35,957 nucleotides of DNA from UKL13-2 sp044228625. GTDB taxonomy: Bacteria > Pseudomonadota > Gammaproteobacteria > Burkholderiales > Usitatibacteraceae. Shown here piece by piece: positions 14,398-23,082 of the stretch (position 1 is the first letter of the stretch; the number at the start of each line of letters is the position of its first letter). Under the pieces are notes generated by a model, which saw nothing but the letters and a program-made list of their open reading frames with translations, did no database searches and was not told where the DNA came from. A program made the translations under genes and the position numbers. Location: contig JBGAUM010000020.1 in the NCBI GenBank assembly GCA_044228625.1, positions 1 to 35,957 of the forward strand. The letters run 5' to 3'.

Positions 14398-16431
14398 ATG
14401 ATTCGTAACGCACTCCTGCTCGTCGTCTTTGCATGTTTCCCCTTGGCAATCCTTGCTCAGGGAGGACCCGGCAGCACGGCGTATAAGAGTGCTGCCGAGA
14501 TTCCGGTAGACGTTTTTTTCAAGCGGCGGCAGAACTCGCAGGCGATCCTGTCGCCCGATGGCAGCAAATTGGCCGTCACGGTACCGCTCCGCGGACGCGA
14601 GAACCTGCTGATGATCGACCTCAAGGGCGGCAAGCGATTGGGTTCAACCAGTTTTGCCGATGCCGACGTTTCGTCTTTTGAGTGGATCAGCAACGATCGT
14701 GTCTATTTGTTGACCGCAGATTTGGCGGAGGCAAGCGGCGAAATCCGTTTTCGTAGTGCATACGCCGTTGACATTGACGGGGGCAACCTTCGCGACCTGG
14801 TCTTCCCTCTCGAAAAGGCGATCGACCGGCGCAAGCGGGGCGACACGTTGTTCATGTCGGGTCAACAAATCGGGCTTCGAATCCTGTCGCGTACTTTTGA
14901 CGGCTCCGGGGATGTCATTGCGGAGATCAACGGGCGCAGCAGGGCGTTTTCGGACGTGTACCGATACAACACGAAAACCGGTGAACACAAACTCCTGACA
15001 TTTGATACGCCTGGCAACGTCATCCGTTGGGTGATCGACCGAAACCTGGTGCCACGCGTTGCCGTGCGTGTTGAAGAGCGCTCCGACCCGAACAAGCCGC
15101 GCGAATACACCGTCTGGCACCGGGAAAAGGAGGGGGCGCCCTGGGAAAAAATTGGCAGCTCTTCGCGCAGCGATGGGGATGTTCCATTCAATCCACTGGC
15201 CTTCGACTTCGACAACAAGACCCTATACGTCACTTCCAATGCAGGTCGCGACCGGAGCGCGATCTTCAGGTTTGATATTTCGCAGAAGAAGCTGGGGGAC
15301 GTGCTGGTCGAGCATCCGCTGATCGACTTGAACGGGGGCCTCGTCTTTAACCATGAGCAAAAAAAATTGCTGGGCATTCGTTTCAGTGCCGACGTCCCGT
15401 CGTCGGCGTGGTTTGACGATGAAATGGCCAAAATGCAAGACGCAGTGGACAAGTCGTTTCCCGGCTACGTAAATCGACTGGTTTTGGCCGATGAAGGCAG
15501 CCGCTGGGTTTTGATCGATTCCCATTCGACAATCCAGCCCCCAATTTATCGTCTGTACGATCGGGAGAAAAAAAGCATACAGACGCTGGCGCAGACGAGA
15601 CCATGGCTAGATCCAAAACTCATGCCTCAACGCCAATTTATCCGCTACAAGACACGAGATGGAATCACGATTCCAGCCTGGTTGACGCTGCCGCTTGATG
15701 TCACCCCAAAGAACTTGCCGCTTGTGGTCCATATTCATGGCGGCCCCTGGGTGCGCGGATTCAGCGGCAATCCTTGGGGGCGCGCGCCGGTTGCACCTTT
15801 CCTTGCCTCGCGCGGCTATGCGGTGTTGGAGCCTGAGCCTCGTGGCTCCACCGGATTCGGACGAAAGCACTATCTGTCGAGTTTCAAGCAATGGGGTTTG
15901 GCTATGCAAGACGACATCACCGATGGCGCAATGCATCTTGTGAAAGAGGGTATCGTGGACAACCGCCGCATGTGTTTGTTTGGAGGCAGTTATGGGGGTT
16001 ACGCCACGTTACAGGGCCTTGCAAAGGAGCCTGACCTCTGGCGATGCGGAAGTGCCTACGTGGCGGTCACCGATCTCGAGCTGATGCAAACGGTGCAGTA
16101 CTCGGATACCGCACGACTGACCGACTTTTATGAAACGGACTTCAAACGTCGTGTGGGAGACAAGGATCGTGACCGCGAACAGTTCCTGAAAACGTCGCCT
16201 GCGAAAAACGCCTCAGCGATCAAGGCTGCCGTGCAGTTGACGATGGGCTCGGATGACGAACGCGTGCCGTTGGTACACGGGCAGACATTTCGTGAAGCCA
16301 TGGAAAAAGCCGGCAAGCCGCTCGACTACAAAGTCTATCCAGGCGAAGCACATGGATTCAACAAGGAAGAAAATGTCATCGATTTCTACTCGCGGCTGGA
16401 GAAATTCCTGGCGCAGCACTTGAAACCGTAG
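14398..16431 (+). CDS. Secreted S9-family prolyl oligopeptidase/acylaminoacyl peptidase-like serine peptidase
   Basis: The product has 677 residues with a signal peptide (IRNALLLVVFACFPLAILAQ), so it is exported. Residues ~40-420 form the beta-propeller-like N-terminal part (SPDGSKLAVTVP, FNPLAFDFDNKTLYVTSNAG). The C-terminal alpha/beta hydrolase has HIHGGPWVRGF (oxyanion region), the nucleophile GGSYGGY with Ser531, the acid in GSDDERVP and the His in GEAHGF. The full triad is present. It should cleave short peptides taken into the periplasm. ATG 14398 follows AAGGA at good spacing; an upstream frame extension to 14311 overlaps the previous gene and lacks a signal. A hairpin pair follows the stop. 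Confidence 0.9.
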   Translation: MIRNALLLVVFACFPLAILAQGGPGSTAYKSAAEIPVDVFFKRRQNSQAILSPDGSKLAVTVPLRGRENLLMIDLKGGKRLGSTSFADADVSSFEWISNDRVYLLTADLAEASGEIRFRSAYAVDIDGGNLRDLVFPLEKAIDRRKRGDTLFMSGQQIGLRILSRTFDGSGDVIAEINGRSRAFSDVYRYNTKTGEHKLLTFDTPGNVIRWVIDRNLVPRVAVRVEERSDPNKPREYTVWHREKEGAPWEKIGSSSRSDGDVPFNPLAFDFDNKTLYVTSNAGRDRSAIFRFDISQKKLGDVLVEHPLIDLNGGLVFNHEQKKLLGIRFSADVPSSAWFDDEMAKMQDAVDKSFPGYVNRLVLADEGSRWVLIDSHSTIQPPIYRLYDREKKSIQTLAQTRPWLDPKLMPQRQFIRYKTRDGITIPAWLTLPLDVTPKNLPLVVHIHGGPWVRGFSGNPWGRAPVAPFLASRGYAVLEPEPRGSTGFGRKHYLSSFKQWGLAMQDDITDGAMHLVKEGIVDNRRMCLFGGSYGGYATLQGLAKEPDLWRCGSAYVAVTDLELMQTVQYSDTARLTDFYETDFKRRVGDKDRDREQFLKTSPAKNASAIKAAVQLTMGSDDERVPLVHGQTFREAMEKAGKPLDYKVYPGEAHGFNKEENVIDFYSRLEKFLAQHLKP

Positions 16432-16433
16432 GC

Positions 16434-16452
16434 GCCCTTCGAATGGAAGGGC
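16434..16452 (+). terminator. Probable terminator hairpin after the S9 peptidase gene
   Basis: GCCCTTC (16434-16440) pairs perfectly with GAAGGGC (16446-16452) over a GAATG loop, two bases after the stop codon. The following bases CCTGATTT give only a weak T-run, so termination may be incomplete or factor-assisted. Confidence 0.5.
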
Positions 16453-16472
16453 CCTGATTTAGCGTATTGTTT

Positions 16473-16490
16473 GGGGGCAGGAATGCCCCC
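16473..16490. repeat. Second hairpin in the S9 peptidase/FAH gap
   Basis: GGGGGCA (16473-16479) pairs with TGCCCCC (16484-16490) over the tetraloop GGAA, a very stable GNRA-like stem-loop. It lies 20 bases after the first hairpin and has no T-run on the plus strand. It may reinforce termination or protect a 3' end. Confidence 0.45.
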
Positions 16491-16649
16491 GATTCTCCAC
16501 CGATCGTCGAACTTGGTGTCTTTTGTCATTGGCCAAACCTTGGCGCAGCAGTCGACGCCAATTTCACGGCTGGGTTAGACTCAAACGCAAGGCCACGGCA
16601 ACATGACCGGGAAGCCAATGAAAACGGCCTGCGATTCGGAGAAGGACAA

Positions 16650-17441
16650 ATGGGAATGCAACAAAGGCGCCAAGCCCTGCAGACTGGCGCGGCGGTGGCA
16701 TTGGGAGCGGTCGCAGGCTGTGCTTTACCGGGTTCGGCCGGCAGCGTGAGTACCGTGTTCGACGTTCAGTCGGTATCAATACCGGTCGCAGGCCAGGACG
16801 CGCAGTTTCCGGTTCGCCGCATCTATTGCATCGGAAGGAACTATGCTGCGCACGCGCGCGAGATGGGCTCCGACCCCACGCGCGAGCCCCCCTTCTTTTT
16901 TCAGAAGCCCACGGACGCCATTCAAAATGTGGCACCGGGCACTGTTGCGGACCATCCGTATCCCAGCCTGACGAAGAATTACCACTACGAAGTTGAACTG
17001 GTAGCCGCGTTGCACAAGGGTGGCCGAAACATTTCGCCGGGCAAGGCGCTGGATGGCGTTTACGCCTATGCGGTCGGGCTGGACATGACGCGTCGCGACT
17101 TGCAGCGTGCCATGGGCGACCAGAAAAAGCCTTGGGAAATCGGCAAGAGTTTCGACCGCTCCGCGCCGATCGGTCCATTGCATCTGGCTTCCAAGACCGG
17201 GCATTTTTCGAAGGGCGCCATTTGGCTGACGGTCAACGGCGAGTCCAAGCAAAAGGCCAACCTCGACCAGATGATCTGGAACGTGGCGGAACAGATCAGC
17301 AAACTTTCCGAAGCCAACGAACTGTTTCCGGGGGACATCATTTTTTCCGGCACGCCAGAAAACGTCGGGCCGGTCGTCAAGGGTGATGTGATCACCTGTG
17401 GCATTGATGGATTGCCCACATTGTCGATCCGCATCCTCTGA
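16650..17441 (+). CDS. Fumarylpyruvate-hydrolase-like FAH-family protein with Tat/lipoprotein-type signal
   Basis: This 263-residue protein of the fumarylacetoacetate hydrolase superfamily is closest in motif to fumarylpyruvate hydrolases: IYCIGRNYAAHAREMGSDP, REPPFFFQKPTDAIQ, the metal-binding YEVELV (Glu-x-Glu), GLDMTRRDLQ (third acid), ELFPGDIIFSGTPENVGPV. Unusually, the N-terminus reads QQRRQALQTGAAVALGAVAG followed by Cys24. It has paired arginines, a hydrophobic core and a lipobox VAGC, the layout of a Tat-exported lipoprotein. Such enzymes are normally cytosolic. The start is ATG 16650 or ATG 16656; both keep the signal. A GAAGGA ribosome site lies just upstream. The neighbours are not aromatic-degradation genes, so the substrate is uncertain. 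Confidence 0.82.
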   Translation: MGMQQRRQALQTGAAVALGAVAGCALPGSAGSVSTVFDVQSVSIPVAGQDAQFPVRRIYCIGRNYAAHAREMGSDPTREPPFFFQKPTDAIQNVAPGTVADHPYPSLTKNYHYEVELVAALHKGGRNISPGKALDGVYAYAVGLDMTRRDLQRAMGDQKKPWEIGKSFDRSAPIGPLHLASKTGHFSKGAIWLTVNGESKQKANLDQMIWNVAEQISKLSEANELFPGDIIFSGTPENVGPVVKGDVITCGIDGLPTLSIRIL

Positions 17442-17530
17442 TCGAATAGACACAAGCTGCAAGTGGTTACCTTGGTGGACCGGCTCCGGCTGTGCCACTT
17501 GGACAATTCGGAGCGAGATGCCGGCCAGTT

Positions 17531-20500
17531 ATGATTCTCGATTCTTCTGAACTTGCCAGATACGAACAGTCAACCCATGCTTGTTGGGTGCAGGACCTTG
17601 CGCGCTCGCAGGTCACTTGGGCGAATGCGGAGGCCGTGCGCATGTTGCGCGCCAAGAGCCGCGAGGAATTGTTGGCGCGGGATGTGACGCCGCTTTCATT
17701 GGCTGCACGCACGCGCTTGGGCAACTACCTGAAGCGCGTGGAGGCCGGGCTCGACGTCACGACCCAGTGGACCTCCTTCACGGCAAACGGTCCAGTCACC
17801 TTTATTGCTGACGTTCATGGGTACCGGTCAACCGACGGTTCGTTGTGCGCCTTTTTCGACGCGCGGGAAGTCACCGACTTTCAGTGTCCTGAAAGTTTGC
17901 GGATGCTCGCTGCCGCACGGCATTCCATGGCATTTTTTGCGCTGTTTTCCCTGGACGGCAGACTTCTCGAGCGTAATTCAGCGTTCGTTCGTGCATTTGG
18001 TGGTGTATTGCCGGCGCCGGGCGACAACTATCTCGAGCTGTTTGTCGATCGGCGTGAGGGTGATCACTTTCGCGATGCCGTGATCACGCATGGTGAAGCC
18101 CGAAACCGTTTCAAGCTCAAGTCAATGCAGGGCGAGCGCTGGCACATCGTCGTCGGGCAATCCATCCTGGATCCTGTTGACGGAAAGCGCGCGATCCATT
18201 TGGAGTCGATCGACATTTCCGACCAGGTGGATACGGAGCATAGGGTTCGCGACTCCGAAGCATTGCTCCAGCAAATTGCCGACGAGTATCCTCACCCCGT
18301 GTCATATGTTGGAATGGACCGTACTTTCCAATTCGTCAACCGGACCTATGCGGAATGGCTGGGGAGGCCTCGCGAGGCGGTGATCGGCCGCACCGTGCGA
18401 GAAGTGGTCGGCCCGGAGCTGGACATCATTTGGGATGGCATCCAACCCAAGGTGCTTGCAGGCGAACGGGTCAGTTACGAGCGGCGAACGCAGTATCCGG
18501 GGCGCGGGGAGCGGTGGCTTCAGGTCGATGTGGTGCCCCACTTCAACGAACATGGCGAGACCACCGGCGCGTTTGTCTTCGGGTATGACGTCCACGCCTT
18601 GAAGCTGGCCGAGGGCCACCGCAAGACGACGGAGCGTCAGTTGCAAATCATCGCCGACAGCCTGCCGACGGCCGTCGGCATTTATGACAGCGAATACCGC
18701 GTGGTGTTTGCGAATCGCCCGCTGCTCAAGGCGCTCGGGTTTCGCATGGAGACCATGCTCGGGCGCCACGGCGCGGAGATTATTGGCGGCGAGGCGTTCA
18801 GCGAATTGCTGCCGTTCGGGGAGCGTGCGCGCAAGGGTGAAGTCGTGCAGATCAGGCGGCAGCGGCCGCTGAATGGCGAACTGCGATGGATCGACTTTAC
18901 CTTTGCGCCCTTTGACGATGGCGATCGCGTCAAGAATGGCCTGATGATGGTGTTTGCGGATGTGACCAAGCGCGTGCAGGCCAATGAGGCGCTCTACAAG
19001 GCGCGGAACGCCCTGAGCTCTCATCTGGAGAACACACCTTTAGTCGTGATCCAGCTTGACGAGCACCGTCGGGTGACGCAATGGAGCGGCCGGGCCACGG
19101 AGATCTTTGGCTGGAATGATGTGGAAACGTTTGGAAGGACGCTGGACGAGCTCGCCTTGTTTGAAGAGGAATCGAGGACGCGATTCGACCACGAATTGCA
19201 ATGGCTCGATCAAGGCAGTGCAGCGCGCTTCACCATTGCCTGCCGCAACAAGCGCAAAGACGGCTTTTCCCTGCACGGCGAGTGGTTCGTGTCGGTGCTG
19301 CGCGATGAGCATGGTTCGGTAACGTCGTACCTCCTACTGGTGCAGGACGTTTCGGCGCGCGTCTCCGCAGAGCACCATTTGCATTACGTGGCCAACCATG
19401 ACGTGCTGACGGGGCTGGCCAATCGCAGTCAGTTTCAGGAGCGCCTGAAGGATGAAATCCTGCGTGCAAAACGGCTGAACCAGTCGATTGCCGTGGTGCT
19501 TCTCGATCTGGATCGGTTCAAGTACGTGAACGAGAGCCTTGGGCATGCCGCGGGTGACGCGCTGCTGCAGCAGGTGGCGCTGCGCTTCTCCAAGGCCATC
19601 GGCCCGGGCGACCTCATCGCACGAACGGGCGGTGATGAGTTCATGATGTTGGTCAACGTCGAGGACGATCCGGCGCGCGGGGAAGCTTTTGGAGAATCCA
19701 TCCGCCAGTTGCTGGACCGTCCGTTTCGGATCGGCGATCAGGATCTGTTTGTGACAGTAAGCATCGGCATGGCATTCTATCCGCAGGACGCCACGACCGA
19801 ATTGGAACTCATCAAGGACGCCGATTGGGCCATGTATCGGGCCAAGGACGCTGGGCGCAACGGCGTGCAATTCTTTTCCCGCACGCTGGCGCAAGACGTA
19901 CCGATGCGGCTTTCTCTGGAGAGCGAGCTGCATCGCGCCGCAAGCCTTGGCCAACTGGAGCTGCACTATCAGCCGAAGCAAAACCTTACCACTCGCCGCG
20001 TTGTCGGCGCCGAGGCGTTGCTGAGGTGGAGGCATCCGACCCGGGGGCTGGTGCCGCCAGACGAATTCATCACGCTTGCGGAGGAAACCGGCCTGATCCA
20101 CGAAATTGGACAATGGGTGATTGACTCGGCCTGCAAACAATTGGCGCAATGGCGGGCACTCGGCGGGCCTTCTCCGCACGTGGCGATCAACCTGTCGCCG
20201 GTGCAACTCCGGCGGCGGGAACTGGCTCGCGAGGTGCTCGATACCTTGGCCAAGTACCAGTTGCCGGGGAGCGCGGTGATGGTCGAGGTGACTGAAACGG
20301 CCGTGGTCAGCGATCCCCTGGTGGCGACGATTTCGCTGGAGGTGCTGCGGGAAAACGGCGTGCACACAGCCATCGATGATTTTGGAAAAGGCTTTTCAAG
20401 CTTGACGCAACTGAAGCGGCTGCCCATCGATGCGCTCAAGATTGACGGCTCGTTCGTGCGCGGTGTCGTGACGGATCGCGACGATGCGGCAATCGTGCAG

Positions 20501-20674
20501 GCCATCATAGGGTTGGCCAAGAACCTCGACTTGCATGTGGTTGCCGAAGGCGTAGAGACGGCCGAGCAAATGTCGTTTCTGACCAAGCATGGCTGCGGGG
20601 AGGCGCAGGGATACCTGATTTCCCGCCCTTTGCCGGCGGATGATTTTGCGGCCCAGTTCCTCAAGCGCGGCTGA
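17531..20674 (+). CDS. Multi-PAS GGDEF-EAL cyclic-di-GMP protein
   Basis: This cytosolic signalling protein of 1047 residues has no membrane segment. Five PAS-like modules can be traced by their central strands: about 15-115 (CWVQDLARSQVTWANAEAVR), 120-240 (FALFSLDGRLLERNSAFVRA), 240-370 (VSYVGMDRTFQFVNRTYAEW), 370-495 (VGIYDSEYRVVFANRPLLKA) and 495-625 (VVIQLDEHRRVTQWSGRATE). The cyclase motif GGDEF is intact at 700-704, and the phosphodiesterase motif EALLRW begins at 828. EAL acidic residues such as DDFGKGFSS and KIDGSFV are also present. The RxxD inhibitory site is absent (GPGD instead). Both activities are therefore possible. ATG 17531 is used; GTG 17492 would add 13 residues. Ribosome-site support is weak for either. 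Confidence 0.92.
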   Translation: MILDSSELARYEQSTHACWVQDLARSQVTWANAEAVRMLRAKSREELLARDVTPLSLAARTRLGNYLKRVEAGLDVTTQWTSFTANGPVTFIADVHGYRSTDGSLCAFFDAREVTDFQCPESLRMLAAARHSMAFFALFSLDGRLLERNSAFVRAFGGVLPAPGDNYLELFVDRREGDHFRDAVITHGEARNRFKLKSMQGERWHIVVGQSILDPVDGKRAIHLESIDISDQVDTEHRVRDSEALLQQIADEYPHPVSYVGMDRTFQFVNRTYAEWLGRPREAVIGRTVREVVGPELDIIWDGIQPKVLAGERVSYERRTQYPGRGERWLQVDVVPHFNEHGETTGAFVFGYDVHALKLAEGHRKTTERQLQIIADSLPTAVGIYDSEYRVVFANRPLLKALGFRMETMLGRHGAEIIGGEAFSELLPFGERARKGEVVQIRRQRPLNGELRWIDFTFAPFDDGDRVKNGLMMVFADVTKRVQANEALYKARNALSSHLENTPLVVIQLDEHRRVTQWSGRATEIFGWNDVETFGRTLDELALFEEESRTRFDHELQWLDQGSAARFTIACRNKRKDGFSLHGEWFVSVLRDEHGSVTSYLLLVQDVSARVSAEHHLHYVANHDVLTGLANRSQFQERLKDEILRAKRLNQSIAVVLLDLDRFKYVNESLGHAAGDALLQQVALRFSKAIGPGDLIARTGGDEFMMLVNVEDDPARGEAFGESIRQLLDRPFRIGDQDLFVTVSIGMAFYPQDATTELELIKDADWAMYRAKDAGRNGVQFFSRTLAQDVPMRLSLESELHRAASLGQLELHYQPKQNLTTRRVVGAEALLRWRHPTRGLVPPDEFITLAEETGLIHEIGQWVIDSACKQLAQWRALGGPSPHVAINLSPVQLRRRELAREVLDTLAKYQLPGSAVMVEVTETAVVSDPLVATISLEVLRENGVHTAIDDFGKGFSSLTQLKRLPIDALKIDGSFVRGVVTDRDDAAIVQAIIGLAKNLDLHVVAEGVETAEQMSFLTKHGCGEAQGYLISRPLPADDFAAQFLKRG

Positions 20675-20721
20675 ATCCCATTGATCCGGCATGCCCGTGT
20701 GCCCAGTGCCCGGCATGAGGC

Positions 20722-20727
20722 TATGAT
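20722..20727 (+). promoter_or_regulatory. Possible -10 of the Yip1-family gene
   Basis: TATGAT lies 34 bases before ATG 20761 and is a 5/6 match to the consensus. No clear -35 is seen at 17 bases. It suggests that this gene can be transcribed apart from the upstream GGDEF-EAL gene. Confidence 0.3.
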
Positions 20728-20760
20728 GATGGTTTGTCCAACTTCTGATGGAGGCTCGCC

Positions 20761-21984
20761 ATGGCTTTGGTCGATCGTGTCAAGAATATCCTGCTCACGC
20801 CGAAGACGGAATGGGTGGTCATTGAAAAAGAGAGTTCGACCACCGTCGACCTTTTGAAAGGCTACGCGGCACCTTTGATTGTGATTGGTGCATTGGCCGG
20901 CTTTATTGGCCTCGTGTTTGTGGGGGTTGGCGGTTTTGGCTTCAGCTTCAAGCTCGGAATCGTCGATGGCCTGGTGCAGACCGTGCTGCGCATTGTGTTG
21001 GGCTTGGTGTCCGTGGTGGTGGTGGCGTACATCATCGATGCACTCGCGCCCACTTTTGGCGCCCAAAAGAACCTCGCGCAGGCGATGAAGACCGCGGTCT
21101 ATTCGTTCACCGCGGGCTGGGTGGCGGGATTCCTCGGCATCATTCCTGCGCTGGCCCCCATTGCGTTGCTGATTTCGCTGTATGGTTTTTATGTCCTTTA
21201 CCTGGGCTTGCCGGTCACGATGAAATGCCCGCAGGAAAAGGCGGTGCCCTATACGGTCGTGACGATTGTTGCGACCATCATTGTCATGGTCATCATCGGT
21301 GTCGTGATCGCTGCGGTGTCACCATCACGCATAACCGGCGGGTCCATCAGTCTTGGTGATCGGAGTGGCAATTCGGTCAAGATTGACTCGGGAAGTGCCG
21401 CAGCCAAGATGGACGACTTCGCCAAGAAAATGGAAGAGGCGTCCAAAAAAATGGAAGCCGCGCAAAAAAGTGGCAAGCCCGAGGAGGCCATGGCGGCCGC
21501 AATGACCGGTCTGGGGGCTGCCTTGGGCGGCAAGTCTGCGGAGCCGGTCAGCATTGACCAGTTGAAGCCGCTGGTTCCCGAGACGTTTGCAGGAATGCCC
21601 AAGAAATCGTCGCGCGCGGAGAAAGCCGGCGCAATGGGCTTCATGGTCTCGGAAGCAGAGGCCCGCTATGGCGACGATGGAGGCAAGGGCGTGACCTTGA
21701 AGATTACCGACACCGGCGGCGCAGCGGGACTGATGACACTGGCATCGTGGGTGCAAGGTGAACGCGAGGATGAATACGGCCGCGAGCGGACCTACAAGGA
21801 TGGCAGCCGGACTGTCCACGAGAAGGCCCGCAAGGATGGCCGCAATGAGTTCGCGCTGGTCCTTGCCGAACGCTTCGTGGTTTCTGCCAAGGGGCAAGTG
21901 GACTTGGCGGCTCTCAAGGGCGCGGTGGGTGGATTGGACCTCGCCAAGCTGGAATCCATGAAAAATGAAGGCGTTACAAAATAG
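20761..21984 (+). CDS. Yip1-family membrane protein with C-terminal soluble domain
   Basis: The 407 residues begin with ALVDRVKNILLTPKTEWVVI, the standard Yip1-domain opening of bacterial members. Four or five hydrophobic segments follow, around residues 36-60, 75-100, 118-155 and 165-190. The second half (about 195-407) is soluble. It starts with a lysine/glutamate-rich amphipathic helix (DDFAKKMEEASKKMEAAQKS) and ends with a domain containing YGRERTYKDGSRTVHEKA and ERFVVSAKGQVDLAALKGAV. Bacterial Yip1 proteins are poorly characterised; no enzymatic motif is visible. A strong GGAGG site precedes ATG 20761. It sits between two c-di-GMP genes, but a shared function is only an inference. Confidence 0.8.
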   Translation: MALVDRVKNILLTPKTEWVVIEKESSTTVDLLKGYAAPLIVIGALAGFIGLVFVGVGGFGFSFKLGIVDGLVQTVLRIVLGLVSVVVVAYIIDALAPTFGAQKNLAQAMKTAVYSFTAGWVAGFLGIIPALAPIALLISLYGFYVLYLGLPVTMKCPQEKAVPYTVVTIVATIIVMVIIGVVIAAVSPSRITGGSISLGDRSGNSVKIDSGSAAAKMDDFAKKMEEASKKMEAAQKSGKPEEAMAAAMTGLGAALGGKSAEPVSIDQLKPLVPETFAGMPKKSSRAEKAGAMGFMVSEAEARYGDDGGKGVTLKITDTGGAAGLMTLASWVQGEREDEYGRERTYKDGSRTVHEKARKDGRNEFALVLAERFVVSAKGQVDLAALKGAVGGLDLAKLESMKNEGVTK

Positions 21985-22120
21985 TTCATCGCAAGAAACC
22001 CGCAGCTTTTGATTGTCGTCTGTCGAGCCGTGCGGCTTATTTCCTGCCAAACCTGATCCGGTTCAACCCTTGAAACCGAGCCGCCTTCCAGAACTCTCGG
22101 AGGAGACTCGACTCCTTGTC

Positions 22121-23050
22121 ATGCGGCCGCTGGCGCTTCTTGCGCTGGTCGTGTTCATCCCGCTGCTGATACAGAACTTCTGGAATGGAAATGTCCTTCT
22201 GGGAGTCAGCGTGGTCTTGGTGCTCGGTTTGCTGGCGGCCAATTTTGTGTGGCTGAACCAACGCAAGAAGCCGGTCGTTCCGCATGAAGTGATTGCGCTC
22301 CCTGCGTTTGTAGGCGCCATTTCGGCCATCGGCGTGCATGGTGTCTTCGGTGCATTCTGGACGTTTCCGATCATCCTTTACGGAAGCTTCGTATTGCGTC
22401 GCAAGATGGCGATCTTTGCCAGCCTGGGGTTGTGGGCCGGCGCGACGATTTCGACTTTTGCGCAAGGCGGTGTGTCGTCGGCTGCGCGCGTCTCCATTTC
22501 CCTGTTGCTCACCATTGTGATGATCAATATCGTGATCACCGTATTGGCCCGTGCACAGGATCAACTGACATTCCAGTCGATTACCGACCCCCTCACCGGT
22601 GCCTACAACCGCCGTCACATGGAAGTCATGCTGGAGCGCGCTGCGTGCCAATCAAAGCGCAGCGGGACCCCGCATGCATTGTTGTCCATCGACATCGATC
22701 ATTTCAAGGACGTCAACGATTTTCACGGCCATGCGATCGGCGACGACACCCTGCGCCGGTTGACCGCGCTTGTGCGTGCGCGCGTGCGGTCCGTGGACCT
22801 TTGGTTCCGGATGGGCGGCGAGGAATTCCTGTTGCTGGCGCCGGATACGCGCATCGGGGAAGCGCTTGGCCTTGCGGAAACTTTGCGACGTGAAGTGATG
22901 GCATCGCCCTGGCCCAATGGCCACGAGGTCACCGTCAGCATTGGCGTGGCGGAATTTGCGAATGGCGAATCATGGGAGGCCTGGCTGCAGCGAGCTGACC
23001 TGGCGCTTTATCGCGCCAAGCACGGCGGGAGAAATGTGGTCGTCGGATGA
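22121..23050 (+). CDS. Membrane-bound diguanylate cyclase (GGEEF)
   Basis: Read from ATG 22121 this is 309 residues: five or six membrane helices in the first ~150 residues (from PLALLALVVFIPLLIQ to VSISLLLTIVMINIVITVLA), then a GGDEF domain. The cyclase core is intact: DPLTGAYNRRHME, LLSIDIDHFKDVNDFHGHAI and the active-site GGEEF at 232-236. The inhibitory RxxD site is present (R223-D226), so product feedback is expected. The N-terminal membrane domain resembles 6TM sensor modules without an obvious ligand site. The frame is open upstream to a TTG at 22013. GGAGGAG lies 14 bases before the ATG, too far for a normal site, so a start slightly upstream cannot be excluded. Confidence 0.88.
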   Translation: MRPLALLALVVFIPLLIQNFWNGNVLLGVSVVLVLGLLAANFVWLNQRKKPVVPHEVIALPAFVGAISAIGVHGVFGAFWTFPIILYGSFVLRRKMAIFASLGLWAGATISTFAQGGVSSAARVSISLLLTIVMINIVITVLARAQDQLTFQSITDPLTGAYNRRHMEVMLERAACQSKRSGTPHALLSIDIDHFKDVNDFHGHAIGDDTLRRLTALVRARVRSVDLWFRMGGEEFLLLAPDTRIGEALGLAETLRREVMASPWPNGHEVTVSIGVAEFANGESWEAWLQRADLALYRAKHGGRNVVVG

Positions 23051-23082
23051 GCGGCCGCGGCCCGGAAACCGCCGCTCCGCCG

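Noticed and set aside
19334..20365. A 343-codon minus-strand frame inside the GGDEF-EAL gene
   Set aside because: It is antisense to intact GGDEF and EAL motifs and its translation is His/Arg/Gln-rich without domain similarity.
22026..22037. AGCC-GTGC-GGCT hairpin followed by TTATTT after the Yip1 gene
   Set aside because: A four-pair stem is too weak to claim as a terminator; it could also fall inside an extended cyclase N-terminus.
23053..23062. GGCCGCGGCC palindrome in the 32-base convergent gap
   Set aside because: Short G/C palindromes are common at this base composition and there is no T-run in either direction.
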